A DNA stretch of 64,000 bases. Origin: Mycolicibacterium goodii (GTDB lineage: Bacteria; Actinomycetota; Actinomycetes; Mycobacteriales; Mycobacteriaceae). The stretch spans positions 4,526,001 through 4,590,000 of the forward strand of contig NZ_CP092364.2 of assembly GCF_022370755.2 (NCBI RefSeq), written 5' to 3'. Under the pieces are notes generated by a model. That model was not told where the DNA came from and searched no databases. It was given only the letters and a program-made list of their open reading frames with translations. The position numbers and the translations under genes were made by a program. Numbering within the stretch: position 1 is the first letter of the stretch; every line of letters begins with the position of its first letter. Below are positions 18,524 through 26,756 of the stretch, one piece after another.

Positions 18524-18596
18524 AGCCCCCTAACGGAATCGAACCGTTGACCTTTTCCTTACCATGGAAACGCTCTGCCGACTGAGCTAAGGGGGC
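18524..18596 (-). tRNA. tRNA-Thr (GGT anticodon)
   Basis: 73 nt on the minus strand. The acceptor GCCCCCT pairs with AGGGGGC, the anticodon loop is ATGGTAA (GGT), and the T-arm contains GGTTCGATTCC. It is the first element of the thrT-metT-rpmG-hadABC-trpT-secE run. Confidence 0.96.
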
Positions 18597-18715
18597 CTAC
18601 CTACTTCAGTCCCGCGACTCTCGCCGCGGGGCCTTAAAGAGGGTACAGCCTCCCCGGCGGCCGCACCAAACCGCGGGCGGGCACGGCCGCCAAAGGGCCT
18701 CGGAGCTGGACAGAT

Positions 18716-19951
18716 CTAATCGAGCAGCCAGTCGTTGGGAGCGAACAGTTCGCAGTGCACGCGCTCGGCGGGCACGTTGCGGTCGTTCAGTTGCCGCCGC
18801 ACCGCCTCGACGAATCCGGCCCCGCCGCACAGGTAGATCTCGGGGTCGACGGGAAGCTCGATGCCGTCGAGAGTCAGTAGCCCGGCATGCACCCCGGGCA
18901 TGCCGGCGGTCACGCCGTCCTCGTACCAGATGTCGAGCGTCGCCTGGGGCAGGGCGTCGACGAGTTCACGCTGACGCTCGCGCAGCGGATGCGTGGTGTC
19001 GCTGCGGTCGGCGTGCAGCACCCGCACGTGCGCGTCCGGCCGCCCGGCGGCCAGGTGCTCCAGGATCCCGATCATCGGGGTGATCCCGATGCCGGCCGAG
19101 ATGAGCATCACCGGCCCGGTCGAGAGGTCGTCGGTGTGCAGGTCCCCGAACGGCACCGTGACGTCGAGCAGATCGCCGACGCACACGTTGTCCCTGATCC
19201 AGTTGGACACCTCACCCGCGGGCTGCCCGGCGACCGCCTTGACAGGCTTGACGGCGAAGGTCAGATCGGTGGATCCGGCGAGGCTGACGAGGCTGTACTG
19301 GCGCAGCTGACGCGCACCGTCGGGCAACGTGACACCGACCGAAACATACTGGCCGGGAAAGAATTTCACGGGTTCGGCGGTGCGGACCGTGACCAGCACG
19401 GCACCCGAGGGATCGTCGACGCGCCCGACCACGCGCACGCGCCGGTACACATCACCGGGTTCGACGCCTGCGTCGTCGTACAGCGTGCGCTCCAGCGCGA
19501 TCAGGGTGTCGGCCATGATCCAGAACACCCGATCCCAGGCCGCAGCGACCTCGGACGTCACGGTGTCGGCGCCCAGCACCGCCACGATCGCGCTGAACAG
19601 GTTGTCGTGCACGATCGGGTACTGCTCGGCGGTCACCCCGAGCGACGCGTGCTTGTGCCCGATGCGGGAGAGCAGCGCGGCGGGATGCGGCAGGTCCGGG
19701 TCGACCAGGTGCTTGGCGAACGTCGCGATCGACGCCGCGAGTGCACGCTGCTGTGCGCCCTGCGCCTGGTTGCCCCGGTTGAACAGGTTGCGCAGCAGTT
19801 CGGGATGGTTGGCGAACAGTCGCCGGTAGAACTCCGAGGTGATCTCGTCGATGCGCGCTCCGATGAGAGGCAATGTCGCCGAGACGATCTCGGCGTATTC
19901 GGGCTCGAGTTCGACGCGTACGTCGGCGGGCTCGGGCGTGGTGACGGTCAT
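18716..19951 (-). CDS. hmp: Flavohemoglobin / nitric oxide dioxygenase
   Basis: 411 residues in the three-domain Hmp layout. The globin domain covers about 15-150 (SEFYRRLFANHPELL; proximal His in the KHASLGV...IVHDNL region). The FAD-binding domain covers about 160-265 with RQYSLVS. The NAD(P)H-binding domain covers about 270-411 with ISAGIGITPMIGIL and YLCGGAGFVEAV. It oxidises NO to nitrate using O2 and NAD(P)H. ATG 19951 has AAAGGAAC upstream and overlaps the stop of the NsrR-like gene by one base, so the two are co-transcribed and NO-responsive by inference. Confidence 0.92.
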   Translation of the reverse strand: MTVTTPEPADVRVELEPEYAEIVSATLPLIGARIDEITSEFYRRLFANHPELLRNLFNRGNQAQGAQQRALAASIATFAKHLVDPDLPHPAALLSRIGHKHASLGVTAEQYPIVHDNLFSAIVAVLGADTVTSEVAAAWDRVFWIMADTLIALERTLYDDAGVEPGDVYRRVRVVGRVDDPSGAVLVTVRTAEPVKFFPGQYVSVGVTLPDGARQLRQYSLVSLAGSTDLTFAVKPVKAVAGQPAGEVSNWIRDNVCVGDLLDVTVPFGDLHTDDLSTGPVMLISAGIGITPMIGILEHLAAGRPDAHVRVLHADRSDTTHPLRERQRELVDALPQATLDIWYEDGVTAGMPGVHAGLLTLDGIELPVDPEIYLCGGAGFVEAVRRQLNDRNVPAERVHCELFAPNDWLLD

Positions 19952-20424
19952 CAAGGGTTCCTTTCGGTGGCGGGTTGTGCTGCGGTGAGTTGCAGCACGA
20001 TCGGCAGGCTGTGCCCACCGGTCAGATCGGTGACGGTGTAGCGGTCGAGTTCGCGGTAGAAGGCCTCTTTGGCGTCGGCCAGTGCGCGACGCAGCCGACA
20101 GGCGGCGATCAGCGGGCACGGGGCAGCTTGCAGTCGACCGCCGCCGCACTCGATGACGTCGCGGTCACCTTCCAGCTCCCGTACCAGCCGGCCGATGGAC
20201 GCCGTGCGGCCCGCTGCCGTGAGTTCGAGTCCCCCGACGCGGCCGCGACGCGCGTGGACCATCCCCATCTCGACGAGCTTCGAGACGGCCTTGGCGACGT
20301 GGTGTTCGGAGGCGTTGGCGCCCTTGGCGATGGTCCGCGTCGTGACGCGCTGCTCCTGCGACTCGCCGGCGGACAGCAGCATCAGCGTGCGCAGCCCCAG
20401 GTCGGTGAAGCGGGTGAGCTGCAT
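19951..20424 (-). CDS. nsrR: Rrf2-family regulator, NsrR-like
   Basis: 157 residues with an N-terminal winged HTH (about 1-65; HHVAKAVSKLVEMGMV, wing ARRGRVGG). Three cysteines at 93, 103 and 109 can ligate an Fe-S cluster; C103 and C109 have NsrR spacing (PCPLIAAC). NsrR represses NO-detoxification genes until its cluster is nitrosylated. It is the first gene of an operon with hmp. The first Cys gap is longer than in the Streptomyces protein as I recall it, so cluster chemistry may differ. Confidence 0.85.
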   Translation of the reverse strand: MQLTRFTDLGLRTLMLLSAGESQEQRVTTRTIAKGANASEHHVAKAVSKLVEMGMVHARRGRVGGLELTAAGRTASIGRLVRELEGDRDVIECGGGRLQAAPCPLIAACRLRRALADAKEAFYRELDRYTVTDLTGGHSLPIVLQLTAAQPATERNP

Positions 20425-20444
20425 GACGCTGACGCTAGTAATTC

Positions 20445-20459
20445 CGCATTTTCGATGCG
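20445..20459. promoter_or_regulatory. Candidate NsrR operator
   Basis: CGCAT-N5-ATGCG inverted repeat 21 bp upstream of the nsrR start and rich in A/T between the arms. Position and AT-rich dyad shape fit autoregulation by the Rrf2 protein. Inference only. Confidence 0.4.
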
Positions 20460-20466
20460 AGTTTTT

Positions 20467-20488
20467 CGCGTGTGCGGTTAAACACGCG
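20467..20488. promoter_or_regulatory. Inverted repeat in nsrR/MBL divergent region
   Basis: CGCGTGT (20467-20473) and ACACGCG (20482-20488) form a 7-bp dyad with an 8-bp spacer, between the divergent nsrR and metallo-hydrolase genes. It could serve either promoter. No regulator can be assigned. Confidence 0.35.
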
Positions 20489-20548
20489 ATGACGTGCGGT
20501 TTTTAGACCTGCGGGTTCGCGCTGACAGCCGGTCAATACTCTTGCCGC

Positions 20549-21286
20549 ATGGCTGAGCGCACGTCTGATCCCGACGCGAACGACCGCTTCTATTTCCGCC
20601 AACTGCTGTCGGGCCGCGACTTCGCGGCCACCGACCCGATCGCACAGCAGATGCGCAACTTCGCCTACTTCATCGGCGACCGGGAGACCGGCGAGGCCGT
20701 CATGGTCGACCCCGCCTACGCGGCCGACGAACTCGCCGCCGCGCTCGAGGCCGACGGCATGCAACTCGCGGGTGTGCTGGTCACCCACCACCACCCCGAT
20801 CACGTGGGCGGGTCGATGATGGGCTTCACCCTCAAGGGCCTGGCCGAACTGCTCGAACACCGCACCGTGCCGGTGCACGTCAACACCCACGAGGCGGACT
20901 GGGTGTCGCGGGTGACCGGCATCGCACGTAGTGAGCTGACCGGCCACGAGCACGGCGACAGGATCAACGTCGGCGCGATCGACATCGAGTTGCTGCACAC
21001 GCCCGGCCACACCCCGGGCAGCCAGTGCTTCCTGGTCGATGGGCGGCTCGTCGCCGGCGACACCCTGTTCCTGGAGGGTTGCGGCCGCACCGACTTTCCT
21101 GGCGGCAATGTCGACGACATGTTCCGCAGCCTGCAGGCGCTGGCGAAGCTGTCCGGCGACCCGATCGTCTTTCCCGGCCACTGGTACTCGGCCGAACCCA
21201 GCGCACCACTTGAAGAGGTCAAGCGCAGCAACTACGTGTACCGCGCGTCGAACCTCGACCAGTGGCGCATGTTGATTGGCGGGTAG
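20549..21286 (+). CDS. Metallo-beta-lactamase-fold hydrolase (glyoxalase II-like)
   Basis: 245 residues with the MBL zinc motif THHHPDH (about 78-84), TPGHTPGS with the next His, DTLFLEGCGRTDFPGG with the bridging Asp, and the C-terminal FPGHW. The CGRTDFPGG segment resembles persulfide dioxygenase/glyoxalase II-like proteins. Reaction is thioester or persulfide hydrolysis or oxidation by family, substrate open. By gene order it is the Rv0634c counterpart. Confidence 0.88.
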   Translation: MAERTSDPDANDRFYFRQLLSGRDFAATDPIAQQMRNFAYFIGDRETGEAVMVDPAYAADELAAALEADGMQLAGVLVTHHHPDHVGGSMMGFTLKGLAELLEHRTVPVHVNTHEADWVSRVTGIARSELTGHEHGDRINVGAIDIELLHTPGHTPGSQCFLVDGRLVAGDTLFLEGCGRTDFPGGNVDDMFRSLQALAKLSGDPIVFPGHWYSAEPSAPLEEVKRSNYVYRASNLDQWRMLIGG

Positions 21287-21514
21287 CTGGGGCGGCTGTG
21301 GTCACCCTGTGCGGAATCCACCGTTCACAGCACGAAAAATATGGGCAATTGCCCCGCCCGAACAGCCTGTGGCCACGGATTTCGTTGTTTGCCCCGTTGC
21401 TGACGCAAGTATCCGCCGCAAGCGACGTTTCGAGTAGTGCAATACGCATGACACTGCGTGCTGCGTCCGGCAAACTGAATGTGCAAGGTGGTTGTCGGGT
21501 CGGCGGGGGTCGCC

Positions 21515-22507
21515 ATGAAGAACATCGTGCTGTGCTTCGATCAGGCGGGTGAACATGACCGATCGGGCCCCGATACGAACACCAGGGCGCTGTTGCGTTT
21601 GCTGGGTGACGACGACCAACTGACCTGGTATCACTGCGGACGAAAGCTCCCGGCATACCGTCGCGTCACCGCCGTTGCCGAGGCGCGTGCGGCTGTCGTC
21701 GAGGCCTACAACTTCCTGCGTGACGCCTGGAAACCTGGTGATCGGATCTTCATCTTCGGTGGCGGCTCGGGCGGTCACCTGGCCGGTGAACTCACCAACC
21801 TGCTCGGCACGGTCGGTCTGGTGCCCGCGACGTTCGACGATCCGCTCGGCCTCGTCGATTACGCACTGGCGACCTATGTACTGCCCCGGACGCCGCGCAC
21901 GGCCCAGGACTGGCGGCGCGTGAGCGCCGTGACCGCCGGACTGCTCGGCGACGGGACGTCGGCCGTGCCGGTGCGGTTCCTCGGGTTGTGGGATGCCACT
22001 CCCGTGCCCGGCACACACGGCGATCCGGGCCTGCTCGCGAACGTCGAGCACGGTCGCCATGCCGTCGCGATCGATGCGCCGCACCGCGTGCTGCACCATG
22101 GTGCGCGGCTCGAGGAGGTCTGGTTCCGCGGCACCCACTGCGATGTGACCGGTGGCCCCGGTGCACGTGCACGATTGTCCGAACTCACCCTGGACTGGGT
22201 GCTCGACGGCGCCGTCGCCGCGGGTTTGGCGGTACGCGAACGGGATTTCGCCCCGGGTGATGTCGAGGCACTGGCCGGATCGTCGCCGACGCACGGGATC
22301 CGGCGGCTGCCGCTCGACGCCAAGGTGCACGCGAGCGTCGAGCTCTATCTGCGCTCGCATCCGAAATACTGGCGCCGTTTCCCGGCCCGCGTCCAGTGGG
22401 CGGACACGGAATGGTCGGCGCGCGGTGAGAGGTTGGCGCCTGCGGTGCCGCACGCACCGGCAACCGTGGCGGCCGCGCGTGCTGAGCTGACTGCCATCGC
22501 TTCCTAG
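21515..22507 (+). CDS. DUF2235 (Tle1-like) alpha/beta hydrolase
   Basis: 330 residues matching the DUF2235 hydrolase family that includes the T6SS phospholipase effectors Tle1. The N-terminal strand is NIVLCFDQ. The nucleophile elbow is the atypical FGGGSGGH (Ser85), where relatives usually have GFSRG. The acid is in FLGLWDATP (Asp160) and the base in FRGTHCDVTGG (His208). No secretion signal or T6SS gene is nearby, and mycobacteria lack T6SS, so a cytosolic lipase or esterase role is more likely. ATG 21515 starts at the first strand; an in-frame ATG at 21479 is possible. Confidence 0.78.
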   Translation: MKNIVLCFDQAGEHDRSGPDTNTRALLRLLGDDDQLTWYHCGRKLPAYRRVTAVAEARAAVVEAYNFLRDAWKPGDRIFIFGGGSGGHLAGELTNLLGTVGLVPATFDDPLGLVDYALATYVLPRTPRTAQDWRRVSAVTAGLLGDGTSAVPVRFLGLWDATPVPGTHGDPGLLANVEHGRHAVAIDAPHRVLHHGARLEEVWFRGTHCDVTGGPGARARLSELTLDWVLDGAVAAGLAVRERDFAPGDVEALAGSSPTHGIRRLPLDAKVHASVELYLRSHPKYWRRFPARVQWADTEWSARGERLAPAVPHAPATVAAARAELTAIAS

Positions 22508-22553
22508 ACAGAGTTTGCTGAGCGGGACCGGTGCCTGTCCCCCGTATCCGTGA

Positions 22554-22559
22554 TATAAG
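22554..22559 (+). promoter_or_regulatory. Candidate -10 box, leaderless transcript
   Basis: TATAAG ends 6 bp before the GTG at 22566, the spacing expected when transcription starts on the initiation codon. No ribosome site precedes that GTG, so leaderless translation, common in mycobacteria, is the simplest reading. Confidence 0.45.
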
Positions 22560-22565
22560 CCCTTG

Positions 22566-23423
22566 GTGGGCATCTTTGACTCAATCGCGGATCGGGGGCG
22601 CGAGTTGGCTGGATTTGACCCGGGCGCATGGACTGCGCTCGCAGCGTGGGTGGCGATCGTCATCGTCGTCGTCGCTCTCATCTATGCGTGGCGTCAATAC
22701 TTGAAGGCCAGAGAGCGTCGGAACGAGCTCACGCAACCCAATGTCTCGATGTTCATGGAGCCCAGCAGTTCCGACTGGCATCTCGTCGAACTCGTCGTCC
22801 GCAACTACGGCCGTCGACCCGCGTACGGGCTGCGGTTCGAGTTCGCCAATCCGCCGACGGTCGGGAAGTACGAGAGCTCCTACGACGACAATTTCGTCGA
22901 CATCACACCGCTGAACCTGCCCGCCGAGATTCCCTACCTCGCGCCCTCGCAGGAGTGGCGGACCGTGTGGGATTCGGCGCTGGACCGCAAGCAACTCGGC
23001 GAGGCCATCGCGTCGCGGTTCGACGGCGCCATCACCTATTACGACGAGCCACCCGTGAACGGCAAACCCAGCGGCAACAAGTTCCGCAACACCGCGGTCC
23101 TCGATTGGGCGACCCTGCCACCGGTCGACCGCATGGAGCTGCTCACCACGCACGACCGCGCGCGCCAGGAGAAGCAGAAACTCGAACTGCTGCGTGGGCT
23201 GCTCGCGTATTACCAGTACGCGGCGAAGGAAACCGACGAACAGACCCTGCGTTCGGAGATCAACCGGATCAAGGCGCTGGGCAACGAGGTCCGCGAGCGG
23301 TGGCGCAGCCGCTACGAGGTCGTCGACGACGACGAAGATGACGACGACTTCGACGACGACGATCCCGCGACCGACCTGATCAACCCTCCGGTGCGGACCG
23401 GACGCCGCCACCGAGCCGACTGA
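22566..23423 (+). CDS. Single-pass membrane protein with acidic tail, unknown function
   Basis: 285 residues. One membrane helix lies at about 22-42 (AWVAIVIVVVALIYAW). A soluble part follows whose first region (VELVVRNYGRRPAYGLRFEF) looks like a beta-sandwich segment and whose middle (RARQEKQKLELLRGLL) is helical and charged. The C-terminus has a run of about 17 mostly Asp/Glu residues (VVDDDEDDDDFDDDD) followed by a basic end. The start is GTG 22566 from the leaderless promoter reading; the preceding TTG is the alternative. I do not recognise the family beyond phage/host-type conserved membrane proteins. Neighbours give no clear clue. Confidence 0.7.
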   Translation: MGIFDSIADRGRELAGFDPGAWTALAAWVAIVIVVVALIYAWRQYLKARERRNELTQPNVSMFMEPSSSDWHLVELVVRNYGRRPAYGLRFEFANPPTVGKYESSYDDNFVDITPLNLPAEIPYLAPSQEWRTVWDSALDRKQLGEAIASRFDGAITYYDEPPVNGKPSGNKFRNTAVLDWATLPPVDRMELLTTHDRARQEKQKLELLRGLLAYYQYAAKETDEQTLRSEINRIKALGNEVRERWRSRYEVVDDDEDDDDFDDDDPATDLINPPVRTGRRHRAD

Positions 23424-23470
23424 CGCGACACCTTCGCGAATGACGTCCGCCGCCCCGTAGCATCTGTCCA

Positions 23471-24184
23471 ATGAGCAGCCTGGTGAGCTACGCGCTGAAC
23501 GAGTCCGTCGCAACGGTGACGCTGGACGACGGGAAGGCGAACGCGCTGTCGCCGGACATGCAGGCCGCAATCAACGACGCGCTCGACCAGGCGTCGCTCG
23601 CCGCGGGTAGCGGTGAGGTGAAAGCCCTTGTCCTGGCTGGGAATTCGAAGGTGTTCAGCGGCGGCTTCGACCTCAGTGTGTTCGCCTCCGGCGACGCGGC
23701 CGCCGCACTCGGGATGCTCTCCGGTGGCTTCGAACTCGCCGTGCGCTGCCTGACGTTCCCGGTTCCGGTGATCATGGCCGCCACCGGTCCGGCGATCGCG
23801 ATGGGATCGTTCCTGCTGCTCTCCGGCGATCATCGCGTCGGCTCGCCCAGGTCCCGCTGCCAGGCCAACGAGGTCGCGATCGGCATGACGCTGCCCATCG
23901 CCGCGATCGAGATCATGCGGATGCGGTTGACGCGCGCGGCATTTCAGCGGGCGATCAGTATGGCCGCCGTGTTCTCCGGCGACGCCGCGATCTCTGCCGG
24001 CTGGCTCGACGAGATCGTCGAGCCCGACGAGGTCCTGACGCGTGCCCGGCAGGTGGCCACCGAGGCTGCGGCGCTGCACACCAATGCCCACGTCGCCAGC
24101 AAGCTCAAGGCCCGCGCCGACGCCATCACGTCGATCCGCGCGGGCATCGACGGGTTGGCTGCCGAGTTCGGCGGGGCCTCGTAG
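23471..24184 (+). CDS. echA3: Enoyl-CoA hydratase/isomerase family protein (EchA3-like)
   Basis: 237-residue crotonase-fold protein. The oxyanion loop is in NSKVFSGGFDLS and the second part in ATGPAIAMGSFLLL. A Glu in NEVAIGMTLP aligns with the usual catalytic region. It is shorter than typical hydratases (about 257 aa). The substrate CoA thioester is unknown. Between the MBL gene and recBCD it occupies the position of Rv0632c (echA3). ATG 23471 has no competing start. Confidence 0.88.
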   Translation: MSSLVSYALNESVATVTLDDGKANALSPDMQAAINDALDQASLAAGSGEVKALVLAGNSKVFSGGFDLSVFASGDAAAALGMLSGGFELAVRCLTFPVPVIMAATGPAIAMGSFLLLSGDHRVGSPRSRCQANEVAIGMTLPIAAIEIMRMRLTRAAFQRAISMAAVFSGDAAISAGWLDEIVEPDEVLTRARQVATEAAALHTNAHVASKLKARADAITSIRAGIDGLAAEFGGAS

Positions 24185-24491
24185 TCTCCATTCGCCGAGT
24201 GTGCAATTCGTACGCCGCGCATCGTCTCCGCATCAAAGTGGTGTTGTTGTGCCCGGCTTTTAGCGACAATCCGCCGACTCCACGACGCCCGAGGCCCCCG
24301 ACCAGCCGCCGCAACGCGTCGCCAACCAAGTCGCTCATTTGTCGCTAGAAATCGGGCGCACCAACAGCCTTTTGCACGCCGTCCCTTCGCGCACCGGGCC
24401 TTCACGCACCGAACCTGTCGCGCACCCTCACCGCCGCGCGTCCGTCGCACATCAGCAGCCGTACCTCCGAACGTCGCCGAACCCCTGGACC
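24185..24491. other. Intergenic stretch with imperfect inverted repeat
   Basis: 307 bp without a supported gene between echA3 and the convergent small gene. It contains the first repeat pair described in the next entry. A plus-strand frame from 24339 (starting LSLEIGRTNS) is open to 24557, but its composition is not coding-like, so I left it out. Confidence 0.6.
24251..24357. repeat. Imperfect inverted repeat, copy 1 (GCCCGGCTTTTAGCGACAA)
   Basis: A 19-bp arm at 24251-24269 pairs with 24339-24357 with 16 of 19 matches. The same arm sequence recurs at 24545-24563 and its partner at about 24912-24931, with further similarity past the right arm (24336-24377 versus 24910-24952). This points to a duplicated short element. 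Confidence 0.65.
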
Positions 24492-24854
24492 TCAGAAGCC
24501 CCACGCATCCCAGAACTCGTCGGACAACTCTTTACCTTCGCCTCGCCCGGCTTCTAGCGACATTCCCGCGACTTCTGCGCGCATCGCCAACACCCGTTGC
24601 CGAATTCGGTACTCCGTGGCGCGCGGAACGTAACCGATGCGATAGCTGTTGCGTCCGCCCTTGATCACCCGTCCTCGCCGCATCTCCCATCGCAGGGCGT
24701 CCGAGATCGTCTTGGACGGGCGCCCACCGACGTCGAACCCCTGCATCTCAAGGCACTCGATGAGCTCTCCGACCGTGAGGGGACTCTCCCGAGCCAGCCA
24801 CCACGTCAACAGATAGCGCAGTTCGGTTCCGCGTACCCGCCGTAATCCTTCCAT
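24492..24854 (-). CDS. Small winged-helix-like hypothetical protein
   Basis: 120 residues. The central part (LTVGELIECLEMQGFDVGGRPSKTISDALRWEMRRGRVIKGG, seen in pieces) has the layout of a winged helix: helix, helix, recognition helix with KTISDALRWE, then a basic wing RRGRVIKGGRNSYRIG. The last 25 residues (from MSLEAGR) are encoded by a copy of the repeat found elsewhere nearby, so the C-terminus may derive from repeat DNA. ATG 24854 is preferred over a start six codons upstream. No partner gene; function unknown, DNA-binding by inference. Confidence 0.65.
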   Translation of the reverse strand: MEGLRRVRGTELRYLLTWWLARESPLTVGELIECLEMQGFDVGGRPSKTISDALRWEMRRGRVIKGGRNSYRIGYVPRATEYRIRQRVLAMRAEVAGMSLEAGRGEGKELSDEFWDAWGF

Positions 24855-24931
24855 TGGCCGACGGTGGCACAACGGTCCGACAACCAGCGGTCTGTTCCGC
24901 GGAGTCGGTCATTTGTCGCTCGTAATCGGGC
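24545..24931. repeat. Imperfect inverted repeat, copy 2, bracketing the small gene
   Basis: Arm GCCCGGCTTCTAGCGACAT (24545-24563) lies inside the 3' end of the small minus-strand gene and is opposed by TTTGTCGCTCGTAATCGGGC (about 24912-24931) upstream of its start. The pair encloses nearly the whole gene, as a mobile or cassette-like unit might. No transposase or target-site duplication was seen. Confidence 0.5.
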
Positions 24932-25011
24932 ACACCGACAACCTGTTTCCGGCTCCGACACCGGCTCCCCGCGCACCACCGTTTCGCTCACGCGGAATGG
25001 AATCCAGATAT

Positions 25012-25030
25012 ATGTATGTGCTATGCATGT
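25012..25030. promoter_or_regulatory. Direct repeat upstream of marR gene
   Basis: ATGTATGT (25012-25019) and ATGCATGT (25023-25030) are 11 bp apart start to start, one helical turn, directly before the MarR start. The region is AT-rich within a GC-rich genome. It could be the autoregulatory site and overlap the promoter. Confidence 0.4.
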
Positions 25031-25033
25031 TTG

Positions 25034-25492
25034 ATGCCGCGCTACAACGAACTCGACGAGCTCCTCGTGCGCGTACACACGGTCCGCCAACGGCCGGGAT
25101 GGCGTCGCCGACTCATCGATGACACCGGAACCGTCCCCAGCCTCTCGACCCTGCGCGTGCTGCGCGCCGTCGAGCAGAAGGAGAAGACCGGGCAGGGCGC
25201 CTCGATCGGCGAAGTCGCCGAGTACATGGCCGTCGAGCATTCGACCGCGAGCCGCTCGGTGGGCAACGTCGTCGCCGCGGGCCTGCTCACCAAGACACTG
25301 TCCCCCGATGACCAGCGTCGCTGCGTGCTGGTCCTCACCGACACCGGCCGCAAGGCGTTGTCGGAGGTCACCGAACGACGCAGACAGATGGTCGCCGAGA
25401 CGGTGGCCGAGTGGCCGGCCGAGGACGTCGACACGCTTGTCGACCTCCTCGAGCGGTTGGTCACCGATTTCGAGCGCGGGGTGTGTTCATGA
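25034..25492 (+). CDS. MarR-family transcriptional regulator
   Basis: 152 residues with a MarR winged HTH at about 35-110: IGEVAEYMAVEHSTASRSVGNVV, wing LSPDDQRRCVLVLTDTG. ATG 25034 (MPRYNELDEL) lies just behind the direct repeat; an earlier in-frame ATG at 25016 would put that repeat inside the gene. Its stop overlaps the MFS transporter start (ATGA), so it is most likely the repressor of that transporter. Confidence 0.88.
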   Translation: MPRYNELDELLVRVHTVRQRPGWRRRLIDDTGTVPSLSTLRVLRAVEQKEKTGQGASIGEVAEYMAVEHSTASRSVGNVVAAGLLTKTLSPDDQRRCVLVLTDTGRKALSEVTERRRQMVAETVAEWPAEDVDTLVDLLERLVTDFERGVCS

Positions 25493-26733
25493 CGGCAGAG
25501 GTGACCACGCGGCCCCGCGGCGCATTGCGCCTCATGTTCGACCCGGTCTTCGGCGCGTTGTTCTGGGGCAAGATCTTCTCGGTCGTCGCGGTGTGGACGC
25601 ACGGCATCGTCGCGGCGATCGTCATGTACGACGCCACGCGCTCTGCCGTCATGGTCGGCATGGTCGGCGTCGCCCAATTCCTCCCACAGCTCATCCTGAG
25701 CCCGACCAGCGGCAAATGGGCCGACGTCGGCAACCCGGCCCGGCAGATTCTGCTGGGCCGACTGTTGTGCATCGCGGGCTCCGGCTCTACCGCGGCATGG
25801 ATGGCGCTGGCACCGGACCTGACGGGCAACGACGTCGCAGTACCGGTGCTGGTGGGTGCGACGCTCGTGGGCTTCGGGTTCGTCGTCGGCGGCCCGGCCA
25901 TGCAATCGGTGGTGCCGAACCTGATCCGCGACGGCGAACTGCCAACCGCCATGGCGCTCAACAGCATGCCGATGACCGTCGGTCGCATCCTCGGCCCGCC
26001 GATCGGGGCGTACCTGGCCGCCCACCTGGGCGCGGCCGCGGGCTTCGCGATCAGCGCCGGCCTGCACGTCGTGTTCGCGGTCTTCCTGGTGCTCGTGACA
26101 TTTCCGGCGCGACCGAAGCCCGACCCCGACGGCGACTACCGCGTGCGTGCGGCGCTGCGCTACGTGTGGCGGGATCGCCCACTGCTGCTGGCGCTGCTCG
26201 CGGTGACGACGGTCGGATTCGCCTCTGACCCGTCGATCACGCTGACCCCGTCAATGGCCGAGGACCTCGGCGGCGGCACCCAGTTGGTCGGTCTGTTGTC
26301 GTCATCATTCGGTGTCGGGGCGGCGCTCGGGATGGTGGTGTTGGCCGTGCTGCGTGGACGGATCGCATCGGAGCGCGTCTCGTCGATCGGCCTCTTCCTG
26401 CTGGCAGGCGGTTCGGCGTTGCTGGCGGCCGCCACCGTCGCACCGGTCGCGCTGATCGGTTTCGCCATCGCGGGCCTCGGCTTCGGCTGGTCGATGACCG
26501 GGTTGAGCACCGTCGTGCAGGAACGTGCGCCCGAAGAGCTGCGCGGCCGCATCATGGCGCTGTGGCTCGTGGGCTTCCTCGGATCGCGTCCGTTCGCGGC
26601 GGCCCTACTGGGCGGCGCGGCTGACCTGTTCAATGTGCGGGTGGCGTTTCTGGTCGCGGCCGCGGCGACGCTGGCGGTCGCTGTCGCGGCCCGGCCTGCG
26701 GCGTTGTCCGCACCGATCCCCGCGACTGTCTGA
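25489..26733 (+). CDS. MFS transporter (MFS_3/EntS-like)
   Basis: 414 residues with about 10-12 predicted membrane helices in two halves and the family pattern PTSGKWADVGNPARQ between helices 2 and 3. The central loop (PARPKPDPDGDYRVRAALRYVWRDRP) resembles enterobactin-exporter-like or macrolide-type efflux MFS proteins. It is translationally coupled to the MarR regulator (ATGA overlap). Export of a drug or siderophore-like compound is inferred from family and regulator; substrate unknown. Confidence 0.88.
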   Translation: MTAEVTTRPRGALRLMFDPVFGALFWGKIFSVVAVWTHGIVAAIVMYDATRSAVMVGMVGVAQFLPQLILSPTSGKWADVGNPARQILLGRLLCIAGSGSTAAWMALAPDLTGNDVAVPVLVGATLVGFGFVVGGPAMQSVVPNLIRDGELPTAMALNSMPMTVGRILGPPIGAYLAAHLGAAAGFAISAGLHVVFAVFLVLVTFPARPKPDPDGDYRVRAALRYVWRDRPLLLALLAVTTVGFASDPSITLTPSMAEDLGGGTQLVGLLSSSFGVGAALGMVVLAVLRGRIASERVSSIGLFLLAGGSALLAAATVAPVALIGFAIAGLGFGWSMTGLSTVVQERAPEELRGRIMALWLVGFLGSRPFAAALLGGAADLFNVRVAFLVAAAATLAVAVAARPAALSAPIPATV

Positions 26734-26756
26734 CCCGATCTCTATCGTGTGTGTCG

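Noticed and set aside
23324..23371. GAC/GAT-rich microsatellite as a regulatory repeat
   Set aside because: It is in frame inside the 22566 gene and encodes its acidic tail, so it needs no separate explanation.
24339..24557. Plus-strand frame starting LSLEIGR
   Set aside because: The start is inside a repeat and the downstream residues are low complexity; it overlaps the 3' end of the minus-strand gene.
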